DNA from: Chitinophaga filiformis
GTDB taxonomy: Bacteria; Bacteroidota; Bacteroidia; Chitinophagales; Chitinophagaceae
Direction: 5' to 3'
Length of the DNA: 64,000 nt
Assembly (NCBI RefSeq): GCF_021646545.1
Contig: NZ_JAKIRP010000001.1
Span: 620,001-684,000, forward strand
Shown: piece by piece, positions 44,152 to 55,830 of the stretch
Layout of the letters: every line of letters begins with the position of its first letter
Numbering within the stretch: the first letter of the stretch is position 1
Position numbers and translations under genes: made by a program
Notes under the pieces: model-generated
What the model was told of the DNA's origin: nothing
Seen by the model: only the letters and a program-made list of their open reading frames with translations
Databases searched by the model: none

Positions 44152-44649
44152 ATGAAAAAGTTAATGCTTCTTCTGTTAGCTGTAACAGGTTTTACGGCAA
44201 CAACCATGGCCCAGCAGATCAATGTAAGTATAAATATAGGCAGACAACCGGTATGGGGACCTGTGGGTTATGATTATGTTGATTATTATTATCTCCCGGA
44301 TATCGAAACATACTATTATGTGCCAGACAGAGTATACATCTACAGGTATGGCAATGATTGGCGCAGGTCAGCAGTCTTGCCGGCCAGGTACGCCAACTTC
44401 GACGTATACCGCGCACATAAAGTCGTGATCAATGGCGTGAACAGGCCTTATCTGTCCCATGACAAGTATCGTAAGGAGTATTATGGTTACAGGAACAAAC
44501 ATGACCAGGTATCCATTCGTGACAGCAAGGAACAGAAATACTACGCGAACAGGGACCATCCACAGCACAAGCAGTGGAAGAATGACAACCGGGGTCACGG
44601 AAAACAAGAGAAAGGTAAAGGCAGAGGCAAAGGTCACGACAAGCATTAA
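44152..44649 (+). CDS. Secreted basic Tyr/Lys/His-rich protein
   Basis: A 165-aa protein with signal peptide MKKLMLLLLAVTGFTATTMA before QQINV. The first half is Tyr-rich (DYVDYYYLPDIETYYYVPD), and the C-terminus is a low-complexity basic tail (KQEKGKGRGKGHDKH). Similar secreted proteins are frequent in Chitinophagaceae, with no known role. Surface or matrix binding to acidic polymers is only a guess. A strong terminator follows. Confidence 0.7.
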   Translation: MKKLMLLLLAVTGFTATTMAQQINVSINIGRQPVWGPVGYDYVDYYYLPDIETYYYVPDRVYIYRYGNDWRRSAVLPARYANFDVYRAHKVVINGVNRPYLSHDKYRKEYYGYRNKHDQVSIRDSKEQKYYANRDHPQHKQWKNDNRGHGKQEKGKGRGKGHDKH

Positions 44650-44690
44650 GTATTCCCCTTCCTTCCACAACACCACACCTATTCAATGAA

Positions 44691-44735
44691 GAAGGCCGCT
44701 CCGTTCAAGACGGGGCGGCCTTTCTTCTTTTCTTA
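44691..44735 (+). terminator. Rho-independent terminator
   Basis: GGCCGCTCCGT pairs with ACGGGGCGGCC (one wobble) around loop TCAAG, followed by TTTCTTCTTTTC. Confidence 0.85.
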
Positions 44736-44755
44736 TAGCTTGCCAGTATAATCTG

Positions 44756-46015
44756 TTATTGCAGCTTCTCCAGCGCTGATTTCAGCTGAGCGATCATTGC
44801 CGGGATCTCTTCTTTCCTACAGGTACCTACGCTGAGACGATACCAGGGAGAGTTTTTGGAAGAACCGAAAGCATAGAAAGGTACCAGACCCAGTTTTGCT
44901 TCGTTCAGGATGTAAGAGGTAACAGCTGCCTGGTCCTGCAGTACGGTACCATCGGCGGTCTTTTTACCCGCCAGGTCGATCTTCAGGGTCAGGTAGATTG
45001 CCGCCTGTGGCGCGATAGCTTCTACAGGATGGCCTGCTTTTTTCAGGCTGTCAAAACCTTCATAGATCTTCTGCAGGCGCTCTTCTACTTCTGCTTTGAA
45101 TTTCTTCAGGTAAACGTTCACTTCATCCTTACGGCGCAGGTAGCGGGCAGCAGCATGTTGTTCTGCCATCGGGCTCCAGGCACCTACGTGAGAGAGGATA
45201 GATTTCATTTTACCAATTACGTGAGCAGGTCCTAAAGCCCAGCCCACCCTTACACCGGTAGCTGCGAAAGCTTTACTCATGCCGTCGATGAAAACGGTAT
45301 AGTCGCGCAGTTCCGGACGGAGGGAAACAGGTGTGTAGTGGTGCGTCTGGCCGAAGGTCAGTACCCAGTACATCTGGTCGAACAGGATGTACAGTGGTTT
45401 CTGGTCAGCGCTGCGGCTCTTGTTCTCGGCAATTACCAGGTCGCAGATCTCTTCCAGCTGCTGTTTACCGAAAGCAGTACCGGTTGGGTTCTGCGGAGAA
45501 CACAGTGCCAGGAGGGTAGCACCCTTCAGCAGCGGTTTCAGTTCGGCAGCAGTTGGCATGAAGTCGTTCTCTGGCTTTGTTTCCAGCACTACGTGCTCGG
45601 CCTCCAGGAAGTGAGTATAGTGGTTATTGTTCCAGGATGGAGTAGCATATACTACCTTTTCTCCCCTGTCAACAATTGTTCTGAAAGTGGCATAGATAAT
45701 TGGACGACCGCCGCAGGAGATTACAATTTCCCTGGCAGGATCGTAGGTCAGGTTCTCGTGTTCTGCAATAAATTCGCTCACAGATTTCCTTAATTCGGGA
45801 ATACCGTCAGCCGGAGGGTAGTTGGTGTACCCTTCCTTGTAAGCCGTTATGATCTCTTCCTCAAATTCAGCCGGAATTGGAAATACCTTGGGGTCAAAAT
45901 CCCCAATGGTAAAATTGTAGATCTTCTCGCCCTTGGCCTGCTTCTCCTTTATCTCACCGGCCAGTTTGATAATTTCAGACCCGATCAACGTTTCGGCTAA
46001 ATGAGACAGTTTCAT
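44756..46015 (-). CDS. PLP-dependent class I aminotransferase
   Basis: A 419-aa cytoplasmic fold-type I enzyme of the aspartate aminotransferase group. Visible are YTNYPPADGIPELRKSVSEF, SCGGRPIIYATF, CSPQNPTGTAFG, FDQMYW, and the PLP-lysine segment IDGMSKAFAATGVRVGW. The final RLSVGTC supplies the substrate-binding Arg. Substrate is not fixed by sequence; the usual Asn-Pro-x-Gly is conserved. It is monocistronic and divergent from dnaN. Confidence 0.92.
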   Translation of the reverse strand: MKLSHLAETLIGSEIIKLAGEIKEKQAKGEKIYNFTIGDFDPKVFPIPAEFEEEIITAYKEGYTNYPPADGIPELRKSVSEFIAEHENLTYDPAREIVISCGGRPIIYATFRTIVDRGEKVVYATPSWNNNHYTHFLEAEHVVLETKPENDFMPTAAELKPLLKGATLLALCSPQNPTGTAFGKQQLEEICDLVIAENKSRSADQKPLYILFDQMYWVLTFGQTHHYTPVSLRPELRDYTVFIDGMSKAFAATGVRVGWALGPAHVIGKMKSILSHVGAWSPMAEQHAAARYLRRKDEVNVYLKKFKAEVEERLQKIYEGFDSLKKAGHPVEAIAPQAAIYLTLKIDLAGKKTADGTVLQDQAAVTSYILNEAKLGLVPFYAFGSSKNSPWYRLSVGTCRKEEIPAMIAQLKSALEKLQ

Positions 46016-46234
46016 AACCCAAAAGAATTTTTAGTTTTAAAAATATTTTTTTGCGCCCGCAAAGCTAAAGGATATGAACATCATTTAAAAGAAACAGTAG
46101 ATTTTTTCACCACATCATAATAAAGACTCCTTTCATTAAATTAATTTCAATAAAACAAGACATAATCATCACTTCATCTAACATTGCATTTTCCGGTAAT
46201 ATCTGTAAATAGCACGATACTTGACAATTCTTTC

Positions 46235-46242
46235 TATCTTTG
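46235..46242 (+). promoter_or_regulatory. -7 element upstream of dnaN
   Basis: TATCTTTG matches TAnnTTTG exactly. No TTG lies at the expected distance upstream, so only the -7 part is supported. It would leave a leader of about 115 nt before dnaN. Confidence 0.45.
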
Positions 46243-46366
46243 TCCGCTTTCTTAAAAAGCCTTATTTTTAGTGCGGTTAACAAACCCAGAATACGGCCAA
46301 CAATGTCAGAATCCTTTACAGTGGCCGGTTTTGATAAAAAAGAAAAAGTAAATAACAATATATCAC

Positions 46367-47485
46367 ATGAAGTTTATCGTTTCTTCCTCTACTTTGTTAA
46401 AACAATTGCAGCAGATCAGCGGGGTGATTAACTCTAATACGGTGTTGCCTATATTGGAAGATTTCCTTTTCCTGATCGACAAGAACGAGCTGACCGTAGT
46501 GGCCACAGACCTTGAGACTGTCATGAAGGTAAAGCTGGAGGTTGAAGCCAAAGAAAATGGCCGTATCTGTATTCCCGCCAAGATCCTGATGGATTCACTC
46601 AAGAATCTGCCCGATCAGCCGCTGACTTTTCATATAGATCTTAATTCTTATGCTGTAGAGATCACCTCCGACAACGGTAAGTATAAGGTAATGGGAGAAA
46701 ATCCTGAGAATTTCCCCAAAGAGCCTACAGCAGATGATACTACCTCTTTCACGCTGACATCTACTGCTTTGGTAACAGCGATCAACAAGACCCTGTTTGC
46801 CGTAAGTAACGATGACCTGCGTCCTGCTATGACAGGTGTGTTCTTCGAACTGACCCCTGCCAGCCTCACATTCGTAGCCACCGATGCGCACCGTCTCGTG
46901 AAGTATGTAAGGACCGGCGTAGAATGTCCTAAAGCAGAAACCTTCATCGTGCCTAAAAAGCCGCTGAACCTGCTGAAATCTGCCTTGCCTGATAATGACA
47001 GCGAAATAAAGATCGCCTACAGTCAGAACCATTTCTTCGTGACACATGACGGCGCACAGATGATCTGCCGCCTCATTGACGCAAGATTCCCTGACTATAA
47101 AGTGGTGATCCCGAAAGATAATCCTTACCGCCTTACCCTGGCAAAAAGCGATTTCCAGAACGCCCTGAAACGTGTGAGCGTATTTGCCAATAAGAGCACC
47201 AACCAGGTGGCCCTGAATATTACTGGCAGCGAACTCCAGCTTTCTGCGCAGGACGTGGATTTCTCCTTTGAAGGTAACGAACGCATGGGCTGCCAGTACA
47301 CCGGCGATGATATGCAAATTGCTTTCAATGCGAAGTTCCTCATTGAAATGCTGAATGCCGCAGAAGGAGATGAGATCACCATCGAACTGTCTACCCCAAC
47401 AAAAGCGGGTATTCTCAAACCTTCCGAAAAAGAAGAAAATGAAGACCTGCTGATGCTGGTAATGCCGCTGATGTTGAACAACTAG
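46367..47485 (+). CDS. dnaN: DNA polymerase III sliding clamp, beta subunit
   Basis: A 372-aa three-domain clamp. It matches DnaN over its length: MKFIVSSSTLLKQLQQISGVI, GRICIPAKILMDSLKNLPDQPL, TAINKTLFAVSNDDLRPAMTGVFFEL, FVATDAHRLV and the C-terminal LVMPLML-NN. It tethers the replicative polymerase to DNA. No dnaA or recF is beside it, as is common in Bacteroidota where the origin cluster is split up. Confidence 0.97.
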   Translation: MKFIVSSSTLLKQLQQISGVINSNTVLPILEDFLFLIDKNELTVVATDLETVMKVKLEVEAKENGRICIPAKILMDSLKNLPDQPLTFHIDLNSYAVEITSDNGKYKVMGENPENFPKEPTADDTTSFTLTSTALVTAINKTLFAVSNDDLRPAMTGVFFELTPASLTFVATDAHRLVKYVRTGVECPKAETFIVPKKPLNLLKSALPDNDSEIKIAYSQNHFFVTHDGAQMICRLIDARFPDYKVVIPKDNPYRLTLAKSDFQNALKRVSVFANKSTNQVALNITGSELQLSAQDVDFSFEGNERMGCQYTGDDMQIAFNAKFLIEMLNAAEGDEITIELSTPTKAGILKPSEKEENEDLLMLVMPLMLNN

Positions 47486-47523
47486 TCAGTTTAACAACAG
47501 CTAATAACTTATGTTTATTTGTA

Positions 47524-47556
47524 AAGCAATCTCTCACAAGGAGATTGCTTTTTTCT
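47524..47556 (+). terminator. Terminator of dnaN
   Basis: AAGCAATCTC (47524-47533) pairs with GAGATTGCTT (47541-47550), loop TCACAAG, then a T-run. Confidence 0.9.
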
Positions 47557-47719
47557 TTGCCCACAGCCACTTTCAAAAGAATTGTTATTTAAAAAGTTCG
47601 TAAATTAATACCAGTAAACAGGACAGTAAGCGATTTGATTTACCCCAGTTTGATGACCACTATTTCACGATGAACTGATCAGGGCATGGTACTATCATGC
47701 CGTAAAATTTGATTCCCGT

Positions 47720-48523
47720 ATGGAAGAATTTTTCAATAATATTCCTTCCTGGTATCGTACCGCATTTCTTGTAGGCGGACTGTTACTCCTATGGATGATA
47801 GAAGGAGCTATACCCCGTCTCTCATTGAAGGTGAACAGGTACCGGCATGCAGGCACCAACCTGTTCTTTACGTTGACAACAGCCATTGTTAACCTTGGTT
47901 TCGCATTCCTGATCGTTATCGCATCAGAATGGACTGCAAAGGCCCATTTTGGCCTTTTATACCTCGTTACATTGCCGGTATGGCTCCATTGCCTGCTGGC
48001 CATTATGATGATGGATCTGATAGGCGCCTACCTGGTACATCTTATTCAGCATAAGATAGCCTGGATGTGGCATTTCCATAAGATCCACCACATCGATACG
48101 GCAGTGGATACTACCACCGCCCTGCGGCATCATCCGGTGGAATCTGTTTTCCGGGTGGCAGCCCTCCTGCTGGCCATCGTATCCATGGGAGTGCCCATCT
48201 GGATGGTCATGTTATACCAGACCATTTCAGCGTTTATGTCGCAGTTCAACCATGCCAATATCCGGTTGCCCAAATGGCTGGATACCACCCTTAGCTGGGT
48301 CATTGTATCGCCTGACATGCATAAGGTGCATCATAGTCATTATCAGCCGGAAACTGACTCCAATTATGCAAACATCTTTTCGTTCTGGGATCGCCTGTTC
48401 GGCACATTTGTGGTGGTAAATGATGTAACGCGGCTACGCTACGGGCTGGATGAGTACCAGGAATCTCAGTATCAGCAGATAGGCACACTGTTGAAAGTAC
48501 CCTGGGAGGAACGAAAGCAATAA
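47720..48523 (+). CDS. Fatty acid hydroxylase / sterol desaturase family protein
   Basis: A 267-aa membrane protein with about four helices and the di-iron histidine boxes of the family: HLIQH, HFHKIHH, HHPVE and HKVHHSH (spread over about residues 100-205). These enzymes use O2 to hydroxylate or desaturate lipid chains or carotenoids in the inner membrane. The start is ATG 47720. The gene is followed 42 nt later by a small membrane protein gene. The lipid substrate is unknown. Confidence 0.9.
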   Translation: MEEFFNNIPSWYRTAFLVGGLLLLWMIEGAIPRLSLKVNRYRHAGTNLFFTLTTAIVNLGFAFLIVIASEWTAKAHFGLLYLVTLPVWLHCLLAIMMMDLIGAYLVHLIQHKIAWMWHFHKIHHIDTAVDTTTALRHHPVESVFRVAALLLAIVSMGVPIWMVMLYQTISAFMSQFNHANIRLPKWLDTTLSWVIVSPDMHKVHHSHYQPETDSNYANIFSFWDRLFGTFVVVNDVTRLRYGLDEYQESQYQQIGTLLKVPWEERKQ

Positions 48524-48565
48524 ACAGGTTATGAACTTTTTATTTTCATTTTAATTCTTACTTAT

Positions 48566-48823
48566 ATGCAACAGCACACCACGTCCACCCCCACCAAAAT
48601 TGCCTGCTTCGTTTCTATGTTCGCGGGCATATTTGCTGCAGTATATGCATTTATATCAAGGAATCCCAATACTGCACTGATATTGGGCATTGCAGCCATT
48701 ATAGTGGGCGGACTTTCCGTAGTAAAAGCTCACAAGAATATTGATGACACACAGGTAGCTACAGCAGGTATCTTCATGGCAGTTGTGGCCTGCGCAGTAG
48801 CTTTGTGGCAAATGTATCATTAG
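48566..48823 (+). CDS. Small membrane protein, 85 aa
   Basis: Three hydrophobic segments (about 13-29, 35-52 and 65-81) separated by short loops (RNPNTAL, KAHKNIDDTQ). No family is recognised. It is 42 nt downstream of the hydroxylase gene and on the same strand, so cotranscription is likely. An inverted repeat (ATAGTC...GACTAT with GCAGGCA/TGCCTG inside) lies at 48840-48898 between it and the next, leftward gene. Confidence 0.65.
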   Translation: MQQHTTSTPTKIACFVSMFAGIFAAVYAFISRNPNTALILGIAAIIVGGLSVVKAHKNIDDTQVATAGIFMAVVACAVALWQMYH

Positions 48824-48908
48824 TTAGTTCATGACAAACTATAGTCTGCAATGCAGGCAGCAGGCAATATATCGCAATTGTCTGTTGCCTGTGGACTATG
48901 GCCAGGAA

Positions 48909-49409
48909 CTATCTTTTCTTGCTTTTGACCTTTTTGTATTCTTCGAGGTATCCCTCTGCGGCTTTGATGGGAAACAGCACCAGCGAAGTATCCGTTAGTG
49001 ACTTGATAAGCGTAGTATCTATGACAGCGGCAGAGTCTTTCTGCTGCAAGCCCTCTATATGGCTCCATAACAGCAGCGTATCGTGCGACACACTCCACTT
49101 GTCATATTTCATTGAGTACGTATTGATTGAAGTAATGGCGCCTTTTTTCTTCAGCTGAAACCCCTGTGTGGCCTTGTCCACGCCCGGCACAGGTTGTAAC
49201 CATTTGCCCAGCAGCTGGTCTTCAGTATAGGATATCGTATCCGCCCTCACCAGCGTTACAGAATCTGTGATCGTTTCGGGGGTGACTGTATCCTTCACAT
49301 CAATCAGACTACTGTCTTCCGGCACAGTTGTTTTTGAAGACGGAGACGGCTGTTGACATGCTGCGCTAATAACAGTACAGATCACTGACAGGACCAGACA
49401 TTTTTTCAT
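48909..49409 (-). CDS. Lipocalin-like lipoprotein
   Basis: A 166-aa protein with signal peptide and lipobox ISAAC (Cys about residue 18). The mature N-terminus is Ser/Thr/Asp-rich, followed by a beta-rich domain beginning LLGKWLQPVPG with GFQLKKKGAITSI and YDKWSVSHDTLLLW, as in the lipocalin-like proteins of Bacteroidota. TATCTTTG (49415-49422, minus strand) lies only 5 nt upstream of the start, which would make the transcript nearly leaderless if used. Confidence 0.7.
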   Translation of the reverse strand: MKKCLVLSVICTVISAACQQPSPSSKTTVPEDSSLIDVKDTVTPETITDSVTLVRADTISYTEDQLLGKWLQPVPGVDKATQGFQLKKKGAITSINTYSMKYDKWSVSHDTLLLWSHIEGLQQKDSAAVIDTTLIKSLTDTSLVLFPIKAAEGYLEEYKKVKSKKR

Positions 49410-49462
49410 AGTTCCAAAGATAGCAATACTAGTTTAACAAATTTAACTACCTTTAAGGCACT

Positions 49463-49550
49463 TTAGGGGTGTTTCCCGGTTGTACATACTTCCGGGAAGC
49501 TGAGATGAAACCCTCAGTACCTGACGCAGCTCATACTGCCGTAGGGAAAA
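49463..49550 (+). promoter_or_regulatory. TPP riboswitch (THI element)
   Basis: The conserved pieces are in order: AGGGGTG, then CTGAGATGAAACCCT, GTACCTGA, and the closing GTAGGGAA. The intervening hairpins TTCCCGG/CCGGGAA and GCAG.TCATACTGC are present. It precedes the thiamine operon by 65 nt to thiS. TACCTTTA at 49448-49455 may be the -7 element. When TPP binds, expression of the operon is expected to fall. Confidence 0.95.
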
Positions 49551-49614
49551 GTAGCTGAACTCTTCTTCATCTTTCCATCCTTAAAGTTTATTGTTCACTT
49601 AATTCCTTGCAAAC

Positions 49615-49818
49615 ATGGAAGTGCTTGTAAACAATAAACTTTATGCGGTGCAGCCAGGAACTACTGTTGCTGCCCTCTTACAGTTTATTCAACTTTCTTC
49701 AGAAAAAGGCGTCGCCATCGCCGTCAACAGCCAGGTTATTCCGAAAACCTCCTGGCCGGAACAAATATTACAGACTGCAGATAAGGTCACGATCATCCGC
49801 GCCACACAAGGCGGATAA
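49615..49818 (+). CDS. thiS: Sulfur carrier protein ThiS
   Basis: A 67-aa ubiquitin-fold protein (MEVLVNNKLYAVQPGTTVAALL) ending with the essential Gly-Gly (ATQGG). Its C-terminus is adenylated then thiocarboxylated to deliver sulfur for the thiazole ring made by ThiG. It is the first gene after the TPP riboswitch. The enzyme that adenylates it, ThiF, is not seen in the window. Confidence 0.93.
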   Translation: MEVLVNNKLYAVQPGTTVAALLQFIQLSSEKGVAIAVNSQVIPKTSWPEQILQTADKVTIIRATQGG

Positions 49819-49914
49819 GGACTCATTTACAGGCATACAATGACAATGATACGCGCACAGCCGTGAGGCCGTGGTATGTCCCTGTGTGCCATCTTCTCAA
49901 CTCGCAAATCCTAA

Positions 49915-51759
<1,845 letters not shown>

Positions 51760-51769
51760 TACTCATCTC

Positions 51770-52384
51770 ATGATACAGATCATCACACACAGTACATTCC
51801 TGCCGGAAGAAACCAACTACTGGCAGCAACTGATCGCCGAAGGCGCAGACAGCATCCTCGTACGCAAACCGGGGTGGCCGGAAGCAGATTATGAACTGCT
51901 GTTACAAGACGCAGATCCATCCTGCTACCATAAGCTGATGATAGCGGGACATCCTGCCCTTTGCGAAAAGTATGGCCTGCAGGGCGTACACTTCAGTGAA
52001 ACCGGCAGGGGCCTTGTAAACGGCGACCAGATCATCGGCTACCGGCAGAGAGGATGGCGGCTCAGCACCAGCATACATGCCGCCCAGACCTTGCAGATAG
52101 CCAGCGATAACTGGGACCAGCTGCTGCTGGCTCCCGTGTTTGACAGCATCTCCAAACCGGGGCATACAAGCACCTTCGGAACAGGCTTCCGCCTTTCAAA
52201 GGATGGCTACAAGGGTCAGGTACTGGCGTTGGGAGGGATCGATCATACCACAGCAGCAAAGGCCCGCGACATGCAGTTTGACGGGATTGCCCTATTGGGC
52301 GCCATCTGGCAGGAACCCGCTGCAGCTATCAGCAACTTCCGCCGCATCAGGGATATATGGAGGACAGACGCCCTTATGTCATAA
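51770..52384 (+). CDS. Thiamine phosphate synthase-like / TenI-like protein
   Basis: A 204-aa TIM-barrel protein of the ThiE/TenI family starting at ATG 51770, 10 nt after thiC. Family blocks: DSILVRKPGW, LQGVHFSET, WRLSTSIHAA, LLLAPVFDSISKPGH and VLALGGIDHTTAAKARDM. The ThiE sites for HMP-PP are less complete than in the second copy at 53109, so this may be the TenI-type thiazole tautomerase. It overlaps thiD by 28 nt. Confidence 0.8.
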   Translation: MIQIITHSTFLPEETNYWQQLIAEGADSILVRKPGWPEADYELLLQDADPSCYHKLMIAGHPALCEKYGLQGVHFSETGRGLVNGDQIIGYRQRGWRLSTSIHAAQTLQIASDNWDQLLLAPVFDSISKPGHTSTFGTGFRLSKDGYKGQVLALGGIDHTTAAKARDMQFDGIALLGAIWQEPAAAISNFRRIRDIWRTDALMS

Positions 52385-53112
52385 GTCTGGCCGGCCTCGA
52401 TCCTTCCGCCGGAGCAGGCCTGCTGGCAGATATAAAAACGTTTGAGGCGCTTGGCGTGTATGGTCTGGGCGTCTGTACGGCCATCACTGTACAGACAGAT
52501 AGCCGCTTCCTTTCAGTAGAGTGGCAATCCGCAGGTCAGATCATAGCACAGGCAACACCGCTTATGGAAACATATCCGGTGGCGTACTGCAAGATCGGGA
52601 TCGTACGCGATGCAGCTACCATACTGGAGGTTATTGAGGCCATAAAGGCCATACAGCCGGATGTACGTTTCATACTGGATCCTGTGCTGAAAGCCAGCGC
52701 CGGCTACACGTTTCATGATACCACACAACTATCGGTATGGAAACAGGTATTGCAGCAAGTGTACCTGCTAACTCCCAACTATCAGGAAGCGCAGCTACTG
52801 AGTGGGGAGGAAGACGGTCATGCCGCTGCAAGCGCCCTGGCAGCCTACAGTGCAGTGCTGCTAAAGGGAGGGCACCGGCAGGACAGACAGGGAGTAGACA
52901 GTCTGTATATAGGCAGGACCGATATAATCGATATTCCCGCCAGTATTGAAACCGTCTTTCCTAAACATGGTTCCGGCTGTGTGCTCAGCGCTGCTATTAC
53001 CGCACAACTGGCAGCAGGCAGCTCATTGCCTGTCGCCTGTATCAAGGCCAAACTTTATACAGAGAAGTTTCTGGCCAGTCATTCATCACTTTTAGGTTAT
53101 CATATCACATGA
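52357..53112 (+). CDS. thiD: Hydroxymethylpyrimidine/phosphomethylpyrimidine kinase
   Basis: A 251-aa ribokinase-fold enzyme phosphorylating HMP-P to HMP-PP. The N-terminal SLAGLDPSAGAGLLADIKTFEALGVYG is diagnostic, and the anion-hole block GSGCVLSAAITAQLAAG near the C-terminus holds the catalytic site. It starts inside the end of the TenI-like gene and overlaps thiE by 4 nt, so the three are tightly coupled. Confidence 0.95.
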   Translation: MEDRRPYVISLAGLDPSAGAGLLADIKTFEALGVYGLGVCTAITVQTDSRFLSVEWQSAGQIIAQATPLMETYPVAYCKIGIVRDAATILEVIEAIKAIQPDVRFILDPVLKASAGYTFHDTTQLSVWKQVLQQVYLLTPNYQEAQLLSGEEDGHAAASALAAYSAVLLKGGHRQDRQGVDSLYIGRTDIIDIPASIETVFPKHGSGCVLSAAITAQLAAGSSLPVACIKAKLYTEKFLASHSSLLGYHIT

Positions 53113-53726
53113 TCAGCTCATTGCATTATATATCACAACAAACGGCAACTGCCTCACACCTGGATAATATCCTGGCTGCCTGCGAGGCCGGTTGCAGATG
53201 GATACAACTTCGTATCAAGAATGAACCCGAAGATAAGATCCTGGCCAGCGCACTTTCGGCAAAAGCCATCTGTTCACGGTACAACGCCACTCTTATCATC
53301 AACGACTATCCACACATTGCGAAGACGGTCGGCGCTCATGGTGTACACGTCGGCAAGCAGGATATGACAGTGACAAGGGCCCGGGCCATCACCGGCGATG
53401 AATTTATCATTGGTGGTACCGCCAATACGCTGGAAGATATTCTTGTTCATGTAAAAGACGGCGCTAACTATGTAGGCCTTGGACCTTACCGCTTTACCAC
53501 CACTAAAGAGAAGCTCAGTCCCATCCTCGGTCTGGAAGGCATTGCCGGCATCATGCAGGCGCTCAGGAATATGGGTATTCATATTCCGGTCATCGCTATC
53601 GGCGGTATACTGGCAGAAGATGTACCGGTGCTGATGCAGACGGGTATTCACGGCATTGCGGTAAGTGGCCTTATCACACATGCAGAAAACAAATTTCAAA
53701 CTGTATCATCTCTTACAACAATATGA
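53109..53726 (+). CDS. thiE: Thiamine phosphate synthase
   Basis: A 205-aa TIM-barrel enzyme joining HMP-PP and thiazole phosphate. Family motifs: [59 protein letters not shown] and [12 protein letters not shown]. It overlaps thiD and thiG by 4 nt each. Its more canonical sites make it the functional ThiE, next to a second ThiE/TenI-like gene at 51770. Confidence 0.92.
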   Translation: MISSLHYISQQTATASHLDNILAACEAGCRWIQLRIKNEPEDKILASALSAKAICSRYNATLIINDYPHIAKTVGAHGVHVGKQDMTVTRARAITGDEFIIGGTANTLEDILVHVKDGANYVGLGPYRFTTTKEKLSPILGLEGIAGIMQALRNMGIHIPVIAIGGILAEDVPVLMQTGIHGIAVSGLITHAENKFQTVSSLTTI

Positions 53727-54496
53727 CACCACTTGTAATAGCCGGACATGCCTTTTCTTCCCGCCTGTTTACCGGCACTGGCAAATTTGCCTCACTGTCC
53801 GTGATGGAGGAAGCCTTACTGGCTTCAGGTTCAGAACTGGTGACGGTAGCGCTGAAAAGGGTGGACGTCCACAATGAATCGGATGATATGTTACAGCACA
53901 TGCATCATCCGCAGCTAAAATTACTGCCTAATACTTCCGGCGTAAGAACAGCCAAAGAGGCCGTATATGCTGCCCAACTGGCCCGGGAAGCCCTTGAAAC
54001 GAACTGGCTCAAACTCGAAATACATCCCGATCCACGCTACCTGCTGCCAGATCCGATAGAAACACTGAAAGCGGCAGAAGAACTGGTAAAACTCGGGTTC
54101 ATTGTACTGCCCTACGTACACGCAGACCCTGTGCTGTGCAAAAGACTGGAGGAAGCAGGTACAGCCGCCGTCATGCCCCTGGGCGCACCAATAGGCAGCA
54201 ACAAAGGCCTGCGGACGATCGATTTCCTGGAGATCATCATCGAACAGAGTAATGTACCGGTGGTGGTAGACGCAGGTATCGGCAGTCCATCGGATGCCGC
54301 AAAAGCCATGGAAATAGGGGCAGACGCCGTGTTGGTGAACACTGCTATCGCCGTGGCAAAAGACCCGGTAATGATGGCACAGGCATTCAGACAGGCCGTT
54401 ATAGCCGGCAGACAGGCATATGAAGCAGGATTGCCCTCCGTGCAGCGTCAGGCAGTGGCGTCCAGCCCACTGATCGGCTTTCTTGATGAAGTTTAA
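53723..54496 (+). CDS. thiG: Thiazole synthase ThiG
   Basis: A 257-aa barrel enzyme making the thiazole phosphate from deoxyxylulose phosphate, dehydroglycine and ThiS thiocarboxylate. It begins [19 protein letters not shown] and contains [25 protein letters not shown] (Schiff-base lysine), [14 protein letters not shown] and [13 protein letters not shown]. Full length, overlapping thiE by 4 nt. Confidence 0.96.
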   Translation: MTPLVIAGHAFSSRLFTGTGKFASLSVMEEALLASGSELVTVALKRVDVHNESDDMLQHMHHPQLKLLPNTSGVRTAKEAVYAAQLAREALETNWLKLEIHPDPRYLLPDPIETLKAAEELVKLGFIVLPYVHADPVLCKRLEEAGTAAVMPLGAPIGSNKGLRTIDFLEIIIEQSNVPVVVDAGIGSPSDAAKAMEIGADAVLVNTAIAVAKDPVMMAQAFRQAVIAGRQAYEAGLPSVQRQAVASSPLIGFLDEV

Positions 54497-54507
54497 ACAA
54501 GCACATT

Positions 54508-55617
54508 ATGTCAGGTTTTAAAAACATTTTTGATCAATATAACTGGGACGAGGTCAAGGCGGATATTTATTCGAAAACCGCCCGCGATGTGGAAGCTGCG
54601 CTTAACCGCAGCAAGCGTACCCTCGAAGACTTTAAAGCACTGATATCGCCGGCGGCAGCCCCTTATCTTGAACAGATGGCCCAGCTGAGCCGCAGGCTTA
54701 CGCAACAGCGCTTTGGCAATACCATGCAGTTGTACATTCCCCTGTACCTCAGCAATGAATGCCAGAATATCTGTACCTACTGCGGCTTTAGCCTGGATAA
54801 TAAGATTGCGCGGAAGACGCTGAACGAAGAGGAAATACTCCGGGAAGTGGCCGTTATCAAGGCAATGGGGTATGAGCATGTGCTGCTGGTTACAGGTGAA
54901 GCTAATCAGACCGTAGGGGTGGATTATTTCCGGGAAGCGCTGAAAGTGATCCGCCCGCATTTTGCCAACATCTCCATGGAGGTACAACCTATGGATGAAG
55001 CGGACTATGCGGAGCTGATACCTTATGGACTGCATGCGGTACTGGTCTACCAGGAAACATATCACGAGGCAGATTATAAGCTGCATCATCCTAAGGGGCG
55101 TAAATCTAATTTTGAGTACCGTTTAAACACGCCGGACCGGCTGGGCAGGGCAGGTATCCATAAAATAGGATTGGGCGTGCTAATAGGGCTGGAAGACTGG
55201 CGTACGGATAGTTTTTTTACAGCCCTTCATCTGCAGTATCTGGAAAAGACATATTGGCAGACGAAGTACAGTATATCTTTCCCGCGCCTGCGCCCTTGTT
55301 CGGGTGGCCTGCCTCCTAAAGTGGAAATGAACGACCGCGAGCTGGTACAGCTGATCTGCGCCTACCGCTTGCTGGACCAGGAAATTGAATTAAGTCTTTC
55401 TACGAGAGAAACGCCCCGTTTCAGAGATAATGTGATCAAACTGGGCATTACAGCGCTTAGTGCAGGTTCAAAAACGAATCCCGGTGGGTACGCAACAGAT
55501 CTGTCTTCTCTGGAGCAGTTCGAAATATCTGACGACCGTAGTCCGGCGAACATCAGTGGCATGTTGCGTGCGCAGGGTTATGAGCCTGTATGGAAAGATT
55601 GGGATGCGGGTTATTGA
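54508..55617 (+). CDS. thiH: 2-iminoacetate synthase ThiH
   Basis: A 369-aa radical SAM tyrosine lyase providing dehydroglycine for ThiG. The SAM cluster motif is CQNICTYCGFS (CxxxCxxC, about residues 85-95), followed by VLLVTGE and later SFPRLRPC. It starts 11 nt after thiG. Its use instead of ThiO fits an anaerobic-type thiazole route. A terminator follows, ending the operon. Confidence 0.95.
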   Translation: MSGFKNIFDQYNWDEVKADIYSKTARDVEAALNRSKRTLEDFKALISPAAAPYLEQMAQLSRRLTQQRFGNTMQLYIPLYLSNECQNICTYCGFSLDNKIARKTLNEEEILREVAVIKAMGYEHVLLVTGEANQTVGVDYFREALKVIRPHFANISMEVQPMDEADYAELIPYGLHAVLVYQETYHEADYKLHHPKGRKSNFEYRLNTPDRLGRAGIHKIGLGVLIGLEDWRTDSFFTALHLQYLEKTYWQTKYSISFPRLRPCSGGLPPKVEMNDRELVQLICAYRLLDQEIELSLSTRETPRFRDNVIKLGITALSAGSKTNPGGYATDLSSLEQFEISDDRSPANISGMLRAQGYEPVWKDWDAGY

Positions 55618-55651
55618 TGAAAGACGAAGAGAAGAACTTTGTAAAAATATA

Positions 55652-55684
55652 ACAGCCCCGCATCCAACGGGGCTGTAGATTTAC
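55652..55684 (+). terminator. Terminator of the thiamine operon
   Basis: ACAGCCCCG (55652-55660) pairs with CGGGGCTGT (55668-55676); the following T-run is short. Confidence 0.75.
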
Positions 55685-55830
55685 CTAAATCCATTACTGA
55701 AAATGTTACTTATTGAGATAAGTAGCCGCTTAATCTTACATTCCAAATGTAAGCTGCACATAATGAACAACCACAGTTATCATCATTATGAACAAAAAGA
55801 ACAACGGGTGTTAAAATGAACACATTCCGG